Below are positions 47,989 to 64,000 of a DNA stretch of 64,000 nucleotides, piece after piece. Under the pieces are notes generated by a model. That model was not told the DNA's origin. It saw nothing but the letters and a program-made list of their open reading frames with translations, and did no database searches. Position numbers and translations under genes: made by a program. Source of the DNA: Nectonema munidae (lineage: Eukaryota > Nematomorpha > Nectonematoida > Nectonematidae); assembly GCA_030549495.1 (NCBI GenBank), contig JAUIRK010000127.1, positions 124,001-188,000 of the forward strand. Direction: 5' to 3'. Position 1 is the first letter of the stretch. Each line of letters starts with the position of its first letter.

Positions 47989-50823
47989 TCATATATACAT
48001 GTTCAATGAGCTTATCATTCCATTGAAATTGATAAAAAAATAAGTTTTTAAATTTTTTCTAAAAATTTCCAAAGTTTCAGTTTCTTTTAAGTAGGATGGC
48101 AAAACATTCCACAATTTACATGCTTTATAGACTGGAGTTGTGTAATCACAAGTTGTTATGACAGAAAATGAGTTATTTTTTCCAATGGTGTAAGCTAAAG
48201 CACTTGGTTTCTTGTATTTCTGGCATTTGTAGACTCGAAGTATATTCTTAAAGGCAATTCTTTGTTCAATGTTCAGCCAATGAAGTTCTGGAAGAAAGTT
48301 GGTAACACTCTCATGCCTTTTTTTGCCAAGAATCAAACGAGCACAGTCATTTTGCAAAATTTGAAGTTTTCTTAGCTTAATTTTTGATAGTCCATATAAA
48401 AGAGAGTTGCAATAGTCGAATCGATTCACAACGTATGCATTAACTAACGTTTTGAGATGACTCTTTGACAGAATTTTTTTCAGCGGTCTTAAATTTTTCA
48501 AAAATATGTAGCCCTCTTTAACTTTTTTGATAATGAAAGCATCAAAATTAAGAAATTTGTCAAGTGGCACTCCAAGAATGTTTATTTCTTGTTTGATTTC
48601 AAAAACCAGTTCTCCAACTTTGATTTTTTCAAAAGAAGATTGAGAGGATGAAGTAAAAACAATTAATTGTGTTTTTTTATCATTTAGTTTCAGTCTTAAT
48701 TTATTCATTTCTTTCTTCAGTTTTGAGTAAAATTCTGGAATTCTTCTGTGTAAAGTTAAAACTGAAAAATTGTCATGGAAAGGAGTGTAAATATATATAT
48801 CATCCGCATATGCTAGAACTTTGAAGCCTGCATCTTTTATGAAGTCAAGAAGAACTGAAACATAGATATTAAAACAGAACGGGCCAAGCACAGAGCCTTG
48901 TGGAACCCCATGTTCTGCCTCAATAGATTTGGATAAGAAACCATCAATCGACGTACAATGCGACCTACATTCAAAGTACGAATGAAGCCAATTTAAAGCA
49001 TTAGAACATAGACCAATCTTTTTTTCCATAATATTGAGTAAAATATCTCTGTCAAGAGTATCAAATGCTGATTGAATGTCTATGGCTAGAAGAAATGTAT
49101 GCAGGTTTTTAGATTTATTCTGTTGTATGTCATTTACTAAAGTAAAGATCATTGATTCAGTACTGTGATGCTTTTTAAAAGCATAATTACTATCATTGTT
49201 CAAATTGTTGACATCAATATGATCAGAGAGTCTGTTGAATGCTACTCGTTCAGCAGGCTTGCTTAAAAAAGTTAAAGTTGATACAGGTCTGAAATCTTTA
49301 AGATTTTCTATATCTGCAAAGTGGTTCTTTGGTATTGGAGTAAGAACAGCTTTTTTAGTGAAAAAGAAATTTCCTTGAATAAATGACAAGTTTATGAACT
49401 TTATATAGAAAGGAAGAAAGATGTCAAGGCAGTACTTTAACAGTTCAGAGTTCATATTATCATATTGGCAAGTTTTAATTTCGTGTGAAGCAACAATTTT
49501 TATAAGTTCATCTTCATTTGTTGGATGAAATTCTGCTAATAAAGGACAGTAGGTGTTTAGGATAATGAGGTTTGAGTCAGGCAAATGAAAGTTGCTCATT
49601 GTTAAACTAGTGAGAATCTCTTTTGCTTTTCTATGAAAGAAAGTATTGAAAGTATTAGCCAATTCAACTTTGTTTTCTGTAAAAGAAAAACAATCATTCT
49701 CCTTTTTTGTATTCAAGATAACTCTAACAAAGTTGTAAAGAGACTTTGTACTCATTGAAGTGTTTATTATACTTTCACAATATGTTGCTTTGTTTTTTTC
49801 AAAAAGAAGACATGTAGACTTTCTAAGAGTTTCATAGTTAATACGACTCTCATGACTACGTGTCTTTAACCACTTGTTATATTATTTTCTTCTTCGGTTT
49901 CTCAATTTTATGAATTCAGATGTGATCCATTTTGGTCTTGACGGGATTATGCTTTTGATAACATAAGGAGCGTGGGAATTTGTGGTCTCTTCAATCAAAC
50001 TCAGAAAATTTGTGAAAGAGCAGTTATTTCCAATATTTAAAAGTTTGGCTGATAAATCTTCTTTGAACTGATCTTTATTAAGGAGGGAGAAGTTTCTTAA
50101 AGTAATAGTTTTTCTGTGTGCCATTTGTAAAAAGAAATGACTCAAAGAAAAAAGAATAGGATAGTGATCACTAAGTTCTAAATTGCAAACTTCAGTGGTA
50201 AAATAGGATTTCAGGTGTGCATCACAGAAAATGCTGTCAAGACAGTGACCAGCAATGTGTGTCGTTTTTAGCAGTAACGGATATAATGAAAAAGCGTCAA
50301 GTAACTTCAAAAACTTTTGAGCAGGAATGTTGTGCAAGTTTTCCAAATGTAAATTAAAGTCACCCAATACAACTAAATGATAGGTAGTTGTTTTGAAGCT
50401 CTGAATCATATCATAAATTTCCATTAGGAAGTCAGCAAGCTTGCATTTAGTCAATCTATATATGAGAAGAAATAAAACTTTAAATGTTGAAAACTTTAGG
50501 ACACATCCAATTGATTCGAATGTTTCATAACATTTTAAAACAATTTGGTTTGCTTTGATACCTTTTCTATATAGTATGGCTACGCCTCCGCCTCTTGTAG
50601 CACGGTAACAATGTTTTATTTCATAATCATTCCTAGCAAGCTGGATTATAGATGCATTTGATTCACTAGAAAACCATGTTTCACAGATAAAAGCAACATC
50701 AATTTTCTTGGCTATGAAAAAATCAGTGACTTCTATAAATTTGTTTTGTAAAGAACATACATTCCATAAAATAAAATTACAAGATTTGGAGAGTTCTAGT
50801 TTTTTGAAACAGATGTAAGACAA
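47989..50823 (-). pseudogene. LINE ORF2: endonuclease, reverse transcriptase and CR1-type C-terminus, one in-frame stop
   Basis: One continuous 944-codon frame interrupted by a single TAA at 49,882-49,884, where the protein reads RNRRRK-stop-YNKWLKTR. The endonuclease part has LWNVCSLQNKF, FICETWF, LGDFNLHL and SDHYPIL. The reverse transcriptase follows: FRPVSTLTFLSKPAERVAF, FLLAIDIQSAFDTLD, HGVPQGSVLGPFCF, and catalytic LAYADDIYIY near plus-strand position 48,805. Then NILGVPLDKFLNF, the thumb signature RFDYCNSLLYGLSK, LHWLNIEQRI, and the C-terminus KLWNVLPSYLKETE. All catalytic residues are present. It is therefore one base from an intact frame. The stop could also be a sequencing difference or polymorphism. 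Confidence 0.92.
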
Positions 50824-52058
50824 GAAGAAGTGGGAAGATTTGATATTGATTTAGAGACAAGGGCTTGCGAATCATGAGTTTTCCCAAGTTTTTCTTGAAA
50901 TAGAGGACATAATGAAGAGCTAGCATAATGATCATGCTTAATATTGTTCCTCATACAGTTAATACATTTGTGAGACTTGGCATCTTCTTTAGATACTTCA
51001 CATTTGTTTGTCTCATGAGGTTCAGCGCATATTGCACAGCATGGAGAGCCAATATTTGGGCAATTTGTTTTCCAATGCCCATAATTCTGACAATAATTAC
51101 ACCTTTTTATAAGCTTCCAATCAAAAACACTACACTCTTGTAAGCCTACAAAAATTCTATTTTTCAAAGATATTAGTCTGTCTTTAACTTCAGCAGAGAC
51201 TCTAAAAACAGCATAAAAAGAACTGTTTTTAGTTGACTTTTTAACAAAGAGACATTTAAAGTTTTCTTTTGTCAAAACCAAATCAAGATTTAAACGTTTA
51301 ATGTTTTCAATTATATCAGAAGGAGAATATGAACTGTAGAGTCCAGCCACACCTACATGATAACTTTTACTGATAGGAATAATGAAAGATTTATCAAAGT
51401 TTTTCTCAAGGACAGGTAAAATTTCTTCTTTTTTGTTTCTATCATCAGGTAAGACAATACACGTATTTCCTTTTTTGTTTTTGTAGAATTTCTTGACTTT
51501 CAAACCAGAATTTACGCAATCATTTTCGAACACTTTCATTTGGGAGCTTGACAAATTTTTCTCTTCAATTATAAAAGTAGATTTTTTAGACATACTTCGA
51601 TAAGGCAAGGTTTCTTTTTGTTTGAATAATGCGGCTTCAGAATATATAACTTTACGTGAGTCAGTTAAAATTCCATTTTCAAAATTGCATGAATTAACTT
51701 TATCTACAAGTTTTTCAAGACTTTTCTCAATTGAAGTAATTCTCTTAGAAAAAGAACTATCAAAACAATGCTCTTTTTGCTTCGATTCATTTATTGATTC
51801 ACTGAAATTACCACGTTGCTCACTTTTAGAAAGGCATGCATCACAAACAAAAACAATATTTTTATAGTTTTTCATGAAATTAGGTAGTGTATTTCGGTAA
51901 AAAGAAGGAGGGCATATAGGATCAGTTTTGCAATTAAAAGCATGAAAAATCATACCACACATAGAACACTTTATAGATTCATGCTGAGCACTCGAATCAC
52001 AAACAGCGCAAACACCACTATCATTGAGAGTAGGCATCTCGAGGAAAATTTCCGCCAT
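50796..52058 (-). CDS. LINE ORF1 protein with PHD-like finger and CCHC knuckles
   Basis: An intact 420-codon frame. Residues about 17-75 form a Cys/His-rich finger with CAVCDSSAQHESIKCSMC, then an internal His-Cys pair (FHAFNC) and a final FVCDAC, the pattern of a PHD-type zinc finger. A charged middle section (about 95-125) may be a coiled coil. Near residues 318-385 come a zinc knuckle CNYCQNYGHWKTNC, then CCAICAEPHETNKC and a third Cys/His cluster. In CR1-group LINEs ORF1 binds the element RNA in the ribonucleoprotein particle; the PHD module may aid chromatin contact. That role is inferred. It overlaps the ORF2 start by 28 bases in a different frame, so ORF2 is probably made by reinitiation or a similar route. 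Confidence 0.87.
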   Translation of the reverse strand: MAEIFLEMPTLNDSGVCAVCDSSAQHESIKCSMCGMIFHAFNCKTDPICPPSFYRNTLPNFMKNYKNIVFVCDACLSKSEQRGNFSESINESKQKEHCFDSSFSKRITSIEKSLEKLVDKVNSCNFENGILTDSRKVIYSEAALFKQKETLPYRSMSKKSTFIIEEKNLSSSQMKVFENDCVNSGLKVKKFYKNKKGNTCIVLPDDRNKKEEILPVLEKNFDKSFIIPISKSYHVGVAGLYSSYSPSDIIENIKRLNLDLVLTKENFKCLFVKKSTKNSSFYAVFRVSAEVKDRLISLKNRIFVGLQECSVFDWKLIKRCNYCQNYGHWKTNCPNIGSPCCAICAEPHETNKCEVSKEDAKSHKCINCMRNNIKHDHYASSSLCPLFQEKLGKTHDSQALVSKSISNLPTSSCLTSVSKN

Positions 52059-52120
52059 TTTAAAATTGGATAGAAAAGGAAGACCAAAAGAAAAAAAAAA
52101 GCCAAAAGAAAAGAGAAGGA

Positions 52121-54247
<2,127 letters not shown>

Positions 54248-54248
54248 A

Positions 54249-57442
<3,194 letters not shown>

Positions 57443-57477
57443 CAGGTAAGTCCCAAAATTTATTTTCAGCGTTGAAC

Positions 57478-58811
57478 TTACACATTGTACAATTCTTTAT
57501 CAACATTGGTAACCTCTTCATATTCTATCCCGAAAACCTCTTTACTTAAGTTTTTAATTGCAATTGGAATTTCATCTGTGTCAAACTCAGGATTGCACAT
57601 AGGAAAGTTTGCTTTACCACAAAATCTAGACTTAATAAAACATTTTCTAATTGTGGCTAATTCAACTTCTTCCCATGCTGCACTACACCATAAAACTGCA
57701 TTTAAAAAACCGATTTTGATTCGTCTTTGTCCATTTGTCTTACGATATGAAGAAGCTATAAAAAATACGCTGAAGTGTGTAATAATTGAAAAATATACGT
57801 ACTTGACGTTTTCTAAATTTTAATTTCATTGCTTCAATTATTCCTTAATCCATTGGTTGGGTCTCACAAGTTGTTTTAGCAGGTAAACTGTATTTTACGT
57901 TACTAAGTTTGATATTTGGAGGGGAAGGAGCATTGTAAATAAATAAAAAAACATTCCTTTTTTTTATTCTTATTTTTCTATTAAAATTTTGCACCCATTC
58001 TCCTAAGATATCTCCAGACATCCAACTTTTTTATTAAATTTGTAATCTACTAGAAATGAGCTTAATTTTATCTTTGAAAAGCATCTTAAGGATTTTGATT
58101 TTGCAATCACTAATGATTTGATTTTTTTCTCCAGTCATACTGGCATAGAGTACTACTGTTATCCTTTCTTTAGATCTCTTTCCACCTGGATACTCTTCCT
58201 CTAAAAATTAACAAAAAGTATACTAATTGAATTGTTTAAGATGCTCTTTACCTTTTAAATGAAAATTTTTTTTTGTTGTCTTTAAAAAAGAGTTCAGTTT
58301 TGTCCATGTTAAAAATGTCTTCTTCCATATACCCCTGACAAATTTTTACGAGTTCTTCCTTCCATTCTTCAACTGTTGATTTACAAACATCAGCTCCTTC
58401 GACTGTCATATTACCAAAAACTATGTTATTTCTACGAATAAAGCTCTCCAGCTAATAATTTGAAGCTTTGAAATCCGTTTTTCTGAGTTCTTCATCTGAA
58501 AGTATTATTTATGAATATTAAGAATTGGGCCACCGACTGGTAGCCTCTATCCAAAGCGTCAATAAACCACTTGTATATTAAGGTGTTTATCTCCTCATTG
58601 CCTGTAAGATAGTTTCGTCTTTTCGAGACTATTGATACATTATTTTTAGCATAATCCTCTAATACTTCTGCTCTTCGCTTCCTCAAAATCTGAATTTGAG
58701 TTTTCAAAACATCCAAATCAGCCACTATTTTATAAGCCTGTCGCCAGCATTATTAAGCTTAATTACATCATACTTTGGTTGAAAGGGGAGGGATATTCTT
58801 TTTGTTGACAT
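57478..58811 (-). pseudogene. pogo/Tigger-type transposase relic
   Basis: Minus strand, starting at MSTKRISLPFQPKYDVIKL (58,811), which fits the first helix-turn-helix of pogo/Tigger proteins. It continues SKRRNYLTGNEEINTLIYKW then FIDALDRGYQSVAQFLIF, the CENP-B-type second DNA-binding domain (58,725-58,492). Next is STVEEWKEELVKICQGYMEE and DIFNMDKTELFFKD, the first catalytic Asp block (usually NADETGLF), then EEEYPGGKRSKERITVVLYA. Later come NAPSPPNIKLSN and CETQPMDQGIIEAMKLKFRK-like sequence near 57,800-57,950, with a stop in place of one residue. The end is near 57,478. Several stops and shifts make it inactive. Terminal repeats were not found. These proteins insert at TA and are also the ancestors of host CENP-B-like genes, but the breaks argue against a host gene. 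Confidence 0.87.
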
Positions 58812-58814
58812 ATC

Positions 58815-59160
58815 ACCTATAATGCAAATGTAAATATGCAGATACTTAATTGAAAGTTTTAACTGATAACTTACTTGGAAAATAACGAAAAATAAGGATA
58901 TAGAAGGGGTGGTACAAATGAATCAAGATGAAAATGACTGACAATAAAAAATTGTAGTAAGGGGAGTAAGTAAATTGTAGATGTTTTCAAAATATGCTGT
59001 ATATGTGTCTTTATTTGCTGTTATGATGTGCTTAGTCCAAATGCACTGTTTTTGCTTATGCTGTTACACATGTTGTCATTTTATACAATTTTTGCCATAT
59101 CTTAGAATGAAGCAATGCTTTTAACTGATTGCTTTTCGCAAAACAGTCGTCTATTTTTTA
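58815..59160. other. Spacer between Tigger relic and Jockey-like LINE
   Basis: AT-rich with no recognised gene. It probably includes the 5' flank of the Tigger element and the end of the LINE 3' tail. Confidence 0.4.
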
Positions 59161-59928
59161 TTAATTAAGTTGTTTTGTGACGTTCGCACCCATCCTTTCG
59201 GATATCGTGGCCCGCCCGGAATGCTGAGTCCAAGTCTAACTGGACTTTCCATCCCACTAAACACCAATCGGCCCTTGTTACAAAAGAATAGCTCTATTAT
59301 ATATAGTATTTTACAAGAATTTATGTGACAATATATAAATACAACTGAGAGAACGATACAATCCTAACGCGAACGCTCCCAATTTGGGAAACAAACTTAT
59401 TGTCTAGTGATAGCTTGATTACTAACCACGTAGAATCGCGTCGCTAGAGCACTACCTAACCGTAAAAACCTTTGAATTCTTCAGAGGAAGAAAACTAGGG
59501 TAAAAAACCGGCACAACCGAATGTATCTTGTTCCTAAATAAAAGAATATGATTATAAAAGGTATATGCTACAAAAATAGAAGCGTTTGAAGGCATGCAAT
59601 ATCTTATATATTATTAATAAATAATATTTGATACATGTTATAGGGTTAAGAAAGATGTACATAATTTAAGGCATGCTAGGTTAGGAACAATCTACCCCTG
59701 GAATTTGACTCTATCCCTAAATGTCGTCCCTAGGATATATGTTTTAAAATTGGTATGTTTAAACGGTCCTACAAGCGGACTCCTATAGAGGCCAGATTAC
59801 CGACTATGCCTAACCTAGCTCGTAACAAGAAACTGTTTTGGGACTTATACCTTGTGCTAATCCTAAATTTAAGTAGGCGGATCAGGACTCAGAAAAAAAC
59901 AGAACTATATCGCAGAACGCAGAATTCC

Positions 59929-62607
59929 CTATTGCTTGGGGGCTATTGTATATGGGTAGTCACCTAGGATAATTTTTCTATTTTTTTTAGCATATACCCC
60001 CAAGAACGCTTCAGCATGTGTTTGCGTGAGCTCCCAAGCTTGGCATAATTGTGGGCAATGCTTGTGTGTTCTTAATTTTTCTATAAACTTTTTATTTAAT
60101 TTCTCCAACCTTTTCTGGAACCAAGAAAAGGAGGTCCGGCTATGAGCAATAGTGAAAGGGTTGCCATAAACAGTCCTAAAAAGTTTATACACGAGGTCAT
60201 CTATTTTGTTGGTCCAAGTTGAGGGAAGGCATCCCAAAATGGAGTTTCCATAAGTCAATTTCGGCATTGTTAGGATTTTAATGACCTTGCCTACCACCGT
60301 GGAATTGACCCCCAAGGTCTTTAAGACATCCATATAGCGCTAGATCCTTCTTCCCCTTTTTTATCTTTTTGTGAGCTTCACGATGAAAACTAAATCCTGC
60401 ATCCCAATTGATTCCTAGATATTTTAGGTGGCGAACTCGGGGAATATTCCTTATAGTTGGCGGGTTATTTTTGGGACAATTAGCGCCAAAGATGATGAAC
60501 TTGCATTTAGAGTAATTCACCTTAAGGTTCCATCCAGTGAAATACCCCCCTAATATGGTATTTACGTCCGTAAGGTGTTTGCAAATACGCGTAACACGCT
60601 TAGCGGAGTAATATACACATATGTCGTCTGCGAAACTGATTATCCTAGCATAGATTGACTTATTGAACGAGCCCCTAATATCAGATATGTAGAAGTTGAA
60701 CAGAAGAGGGCTTAGAGGTGAACCTTGGGGGACCCCGCGGCCTAGGCTTATTCTCCTTGAAAATTTGTTATTTATTCTGATCTGGAATTAGCGTCAAGAA
60801 AGGAAACTGTGAACTACCTTGAAGATACATGATGGCACAAACATGCTACTTAGTTTGAACAGCAAACCCTCATGCCAGACCGTATCAAAAGCCTTCTCCA
60901 GGTCGTAAGATATCATCCCTACATAGAGGCCATCATTTAAGCTTTTTGCAACATCATGATGCAAGGTAAGCAGAGCATGATTTGTTGACAAACCTTTTTG
61001 GAATCCAAACTGTTCTTTTGGGATTATTGCATGCTCCTTGCACCAAGCATCGAGTACTCCAAAAATTAATTTGTCATACACTTTGCTCAGGCAAGGGAGA
61101 AGACTGATAGGCCGTAGGTCACTCTGTTTGCCGCTCTTCTTGCCAGCCTTTGGCACACAAATAAGTATAGCCCTTTTATAGCAGTCTGGGTAAAACCCAT
61201 CTTTTATAAAAGAGTTATATATTGCCAGCAAGACGTCCCTAAACCTAGGGGTAAGATTCTTGATGAATAGATTACTAACTTCATCCCATCCCGCCGCTTT
61301 CCTAGCTTTAAGCTTTTTAATGATTTGAACCAGGTCCTCTAGGATGAAGTTAGTGTCGTTCGTCGCAGGTAAACGCCTAAAAAACTCAATTTCAGAATTA
61401 AAATTTTTCGGACCTGGATTTGTCCTATACATATCTTCGTAATAATCAGCAAGCAGAGCACATTTATCTTCCGCCTCAATGGCTGTTCGGTTATTCCAAG
61501 TGACCGACGTTGGACCTTTGCAGCCAGGCTTCAGCCCTCTAACCAGGTTCCAGAACTTCGAAGAGCCCTGTAGCGGGTTAGAGTCTTTTGTGATGCTTGT
61601 AACTTTCCCAGATGTGGTTTCGCCGAGCTTTTTCCTAATGAGTTTATGTAATCGATTGATGAGATTCTTTGTCTCGGCGTCCCTCGTGCGAATGTATTTT
61701 CTATAGAGAGCTCGTTTTTTTTTATGAGTAATAGGACATTCTTCGGAATTGGATTTTCGTATTTCCTAACCTCCTTCAAGGGAACTGGCTCTCGTGCCGC
61801 GGAGAGAATAGCATCGTTGACAAACTCCGCGATTTCCTCAGGAGGTTTTACTCCTATGCACATCATGACCTGCGGGGCTGAATCATTTAGTAGCGACATA
61901 AACCTATCCCAGTTGGCTTGGCTGAAGACCCACCTCTTCACTAAATTCCCCTGGTCAGCCGTGAATTGTGGACCTAAAGAAACTGTGACCAACAAGGGCT
62001 TGTGATCAGATACACAGCAATCCTGGATAACCACTATTGAGGCTAGAAGTGGTCTTAGATTAAAAGATATGATTGCAAGGTCTAACACATTCTTTTCACG
62101 AGTCGGTGTTGGATCGTTAGCGATAAACGCATACGAATCCTCTACCAACTTGAGTAAGTCGGTGCCAGCCGCGCTATTGGTTTCACTAAACAGTCTAGTG
62201 TGGTGAGCGTTTAGGTCACCTAGTAGTAGCACCTTATCGGAGGAACGAAGATATTTTTCAATAAATTCGTAGTCCAACAGAGGGTTACTAGGCGGGTTGT
62301 AACAACCCAGCACAACTAAATGTCCAGCTCTACCAAGATCAAGCTTCAGAGCCATTGAGTCCCCAGAGTCACTTATTGTGAAACTGGAAACCTTTAACCC
62401 CTCTCGTACACCCATCGCTAGACCTCGCGAGTGGCTTGTTCCAGGATGCACAAATGTCCTATATCCGAGGATGCGGATGGAATATTTGGCTTGAGATTTG
62501 ACTTCATTCAGAGAGAAGACATCTATGCTATGTTCGGCCAGAAGCTCAATTAGAGCGCTACGTTTCTTAGCCAAGCCATTAATGTTGAAATGCAAAAATT
62601 TGAGCAT
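59929..62607 (-). pseudogene. Jockey-like LINE ORF2: endonuclease-reverse transcriptase, multiply broken
   Basis: The endonuclease (62,607-61,531) has FLHFNINGLAKKRSAL, FSLNEVKS, LLLGDLNAHHTRLF and VSDHKPLL, with the catalytic Asn, Glu, Asp and Asp-His present. A frame change near 61,765 is followed by open sequence RKYIRTRDAETKNLINRL and WNLVRGLKPGCKGPTSVTW leading into 61,432. The reverse transcriptase has LRPISLLPCLSKVYDKLI, EQFGFQKGLSTNHALL and SYDLEKAFDTVWHEG. Two stops lie close together near 60,784-60,794. Then GRGVPQGSPLSPLLFNFY, catalytic SFADDICVYY, WNLKVNYSKCKFIIFG and LKYLGINWDAGFSF. One more frame change near 60,335 leads to the C-terminus (60,333-59,929) with VNSTVVGKVIKILTMPKLTY, ending in KIILGDYPYTIAPKQ. 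Four breaks in all by my reading. Confidence 0.88.
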
Positions 62608-62633
62608 GACAGATTGGCACTACACTATCCTAA

Positions 62634-63923
62634 TTACTGGCACTCTAGTAGGAGGTCCGCAGCCACTGCGCTCATCATTTTCTCCAACTGTTCTTTGAAC
62701 AGTGGTGAATTGAAAATAGAGAGCGCTATTTTTAAAATGGCCTCCTCAGAGAAGGATGGCTCATTTACTACTGTTACCTTGGGTAATACAGGGCTAGTTA
62801 CTACTTGGGAATAAGAAGCACTAGCTAATACTGGCTTTGATGGAATGTATGGCGCTGGCCTGTATACCTGGGCAGGCTTTGCCTTTGTGATTACCTTAGC
62901 TGATTGCTTTGAATTTACTTGTATTCCTTTTGAATCTTCTTTTTGTTGAAGAGAGGATATTTTCGAAGGACAATTATTGTAGGCAGCTGAATGCCCTTGA
63001 CCTCCACAAAGATAGCACTTTGCAACAGATGGCTTTTCTGAATTACATGAACGGCGATCATGCTCGCCCCCACATATCAGACAGCACTCTTTATTCGGAC
63101 ACGCTGCTGATACATGCCCTAGTTTTTGGCATTTGTAGCATTGAAGCGCCCTCGGTTTAGGTAGGAATTCGTGGCAAGTGAATTTCAAGCCCAGGATGTT
63201 GAGCCCATTCTTAGTGAGTGATTGCAAGTGTATCTTGTTGTCAAGGATAACCTTTAGACAAGACCCTTTGGTCATGTTTTTGAACAATGGTTCAATTTTG
63301 CACTGATAGCCTAGGATCTTGATTGCGGCCGCAACATCAGGAGCATCCTCTATGGTAAGCCCTTTGATGACGACGGCACAAGCCTTCTCCCTTGCTACAT
63401 AACCATTGACAAAGGGCCATTTCGCAAAGGGTTGTAGAAGTGAGTTCTTGGATTCAACATCCTCAACTAGAATTTTAATGAGGTTTAGCTTAGGCAGCTT
63501 AAACATATTGACGATTTTTAAATTAGGTTTTTGGGCTTTAATAGCTTTGTAAGTTGCCAACTTACTTCCAAGATTAGGGACATTTTTTAAGAAAACAGAA
63601 ATAAATTTGGCCACCGGTCTGGCTGTAACAGCAGTTGTCACGAATTGATGTCGCTTTGGGCGGCCAACTACCTTAATAAATTCCCCTTCTGACCTAGAGT
63701 CGGCGGGGTGTTCTCTCTTGTTTTGAATCAGGGATGCCTCGGGTTCGCTCTCTGTAGAGCTTGAGCAGAGGCTCGCGGACAAGTTTTTACAACTCCTTAA
63801 GTTGATAGCCTCATTCCTTGGTGACTCAGAGGAGGAGACCGAACCTTGATTATTATTATTAATAGGAGAAAATTTTTTTATACTTACGCCTAGCCTAGTA
63901 CTAGACTTCTTCTTTGTCTTCAT
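62634..63923 (-). CDS. Jockey-like LINE ORF1 (gag-like, three zinc knuckles)
   Basis: An intact 429-codon frame. The N-terminus is basic and Ser-rich (MKTKKKSSTRLGVSIKK). The middle (about residues 100-260) is a region of the kind seen in Jockey-group ORF1 proteins, with KIVNMFKLPKLNLIKILVED and KIEPLFKNMTKGSCLKVIL. It is followed by three CCHC-type knuckles: CYKCQKLGHVSAAC, CCLICGGEHDRRSC and CYLCGGQGHSAAYNNC. The C-terminus is Lys/Pro-rich. ORF1 proteins of this clade bind RNA and package the element transcript. The Met was chosen as the first in frame; 77 bases upstream remain in the window. The frame is undamaged although ORF2 is broken. Confidence 0.87.
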   Translation of the reverse strand: MKTKKKSSTRLGVSIKKFSPINNNNQGSVSSSESPRNEAINLRSCKNLSASLCSSSTESEPEASLIQNKREHPADSRSEGEFIKVVGRPKRHQFVTTAVTARPVAKFISVFLKNVPNLGSKLATYKAIKAQKPNLKIVNMFKLPKLNLIKILVEDVESKNSLLQPFAKWPFVNGYVAREKACAVVIKGLTIEDAPDVAAAIKILGYQCKIEPLFKNMTKGSCLKVILDNKIHLQSLTKNGLNILGLKFTCHEFLPKPRALQCYKCQKLGHVSAACPNKECCLICGGEHDRRSCNSEKPSVAKCYLCGGQGHSAAYNNCPSKISSLQQKEDSKGIQVNSKQSAKVITKAKPAQVYRPAPYIPSKPVLASASYSQVVTSPVLPKVTVVNEPSFSEEAILKIALSIFNSPLFKEQLEKMMSAVAADLLLECQ

Positions 63924-64000
63924 CTTTCACCAAGAGGAGGATGATGAAAAGTTGAGTGGAAGGATAAAACGGTGGTAGGAAAAAAAATATATTGAGCGCA

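Larger units (their letters stand above)
47924..52115 (-). mobile_element. Nearly complete CR1-like LINE, minus strand
   Basis: A LINE of about 4.2 kb with ORF1 (PHD-like finger plus zinc knuckles), ORF2 (endonuclease, reverse transcriptase, CR1-type C-terminus), a 3' UTR of about 60 bp and a (TTCC)n tail. ORF1 is open throughout and ORF2 has a single in-frame stop, so this is the best-preserved element in the window. PHD fingers in ORF1 are known from CR1-like LINEs. It is bounded on both sides by (ATG)n in the same orientation, so target-site duplications cannot be told from the microsatellite. The 5' UTR before the ORF1 start is only about 60 bp. Confidence 0.92.
59165..63990 (-). mobile_element. 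Jockey-like LINE, minus strand, near full length but broken
   Basis: About 4.8 kb, clearly GC-richer than its surroundings. From the 5' side: a short leader at the window edge, an intact ORF1, then ORF2 (endonuclease and reverse transcriptase) starting 26 bases after the ORF1 stop, and a long 3' region of about 0.75 kb. The 3' end is placed near 59,165, where GC-rich sequence gives way on the minus strand to CAAAACAACTTAATTAAT and A runs. Reverse transcriptase phrases such as EKAFDTVWHEGLLFKL fit the Jockey clade. ORF2 carries at least two frame changes and two stops. The 5' end may extend past the window. Confidence 0.85.

Noticed and set aside
57485-57823. 112-codon plus-strand frame
   Set aside because: Antisense to the Tigger transposase relic, which carries the recognisable motifs on the minus strand.
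61479-63160. Several plus-strand frames of 66-93 codons
   Set aside because: All are antisense shadows of the Jockey-like LINE ORF1 and ORF2.

Overview
This window looks like repeat-dense intergenic DNA from an AT-rich animal genome. I see no bacterial or viral gene organisation: no operons, no ribosome binding sites and no intron-exon gene that I can support. Nearly every reading frame with recognisable content belongs to a transposable element. The mix (CR1-like and Jockey-like LINEs, Tc1, hAT, piggyBac and pogo/Tigger DNA transposons, tRNA-like SINEs, and foldback elements) together with the strong AT bias would suit an invertebrate such as an arthropod, for instance a parasitic copepod. 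The sequence alone cannot fix the species.

Layout. 1-4,010: a plus-strand LINE with a broken ORF1 end, an endonuclease-reverse transcriptase ORF2 with one late frameshift, and a (TCTTA)n tail. 4,011-8,978: AT-rich spacer with a pure G run and small degenerate repeats. 8,979-14,500: a Tc1 relic, a piggyBac-type MITE in TTAA, and an internally shortened hAT element. 14,900-16,870: a minus-strand CR1-like LINE relic. 16,880-31,400: mostly anonymous AT-rich DNA with a small foldback, a hAT relic, a SINE-like copy, a CR1 fragment and a palindromic MITE. 31,400-38,720: three foldback elements whose inverted arms are arrays of short subrepeats. Two of them carry perfect 8-bp target duplications containing TTTAAA; the third has a 378-bp tandem expansion. 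39,100-46,040: tRNA-like SINEs, a hAT MITE and a larger hAT element (both with perfect 8-bp target duplications), a dispersed repeat of unknown class and a CR1 3' end. 47,590-57,442: four uninterrupted (ATG)n arrays (99, 356, 192 and 521 copies) separated by minus-strand LINE DNA, namely one nearly complete CR1-like LINE and two almost identical 5'-truncated copies. 57,460-58,811: a pogo/Tigger transposase relic. 59,165-end: a GC-richer, minus-strand Jockey-like LINE with an intact ORF1 and a multiply broken ORF2.

How the parts relate. There is no shared pathway; the window is a record of insertions. The two most informative points are the foldback elements with subrepeat arms and the LINEs embedded in very long, perfect (ATG)n tracts. 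I recognised no LTR retrotransposon, Polinton or other virus-like element with confidence.
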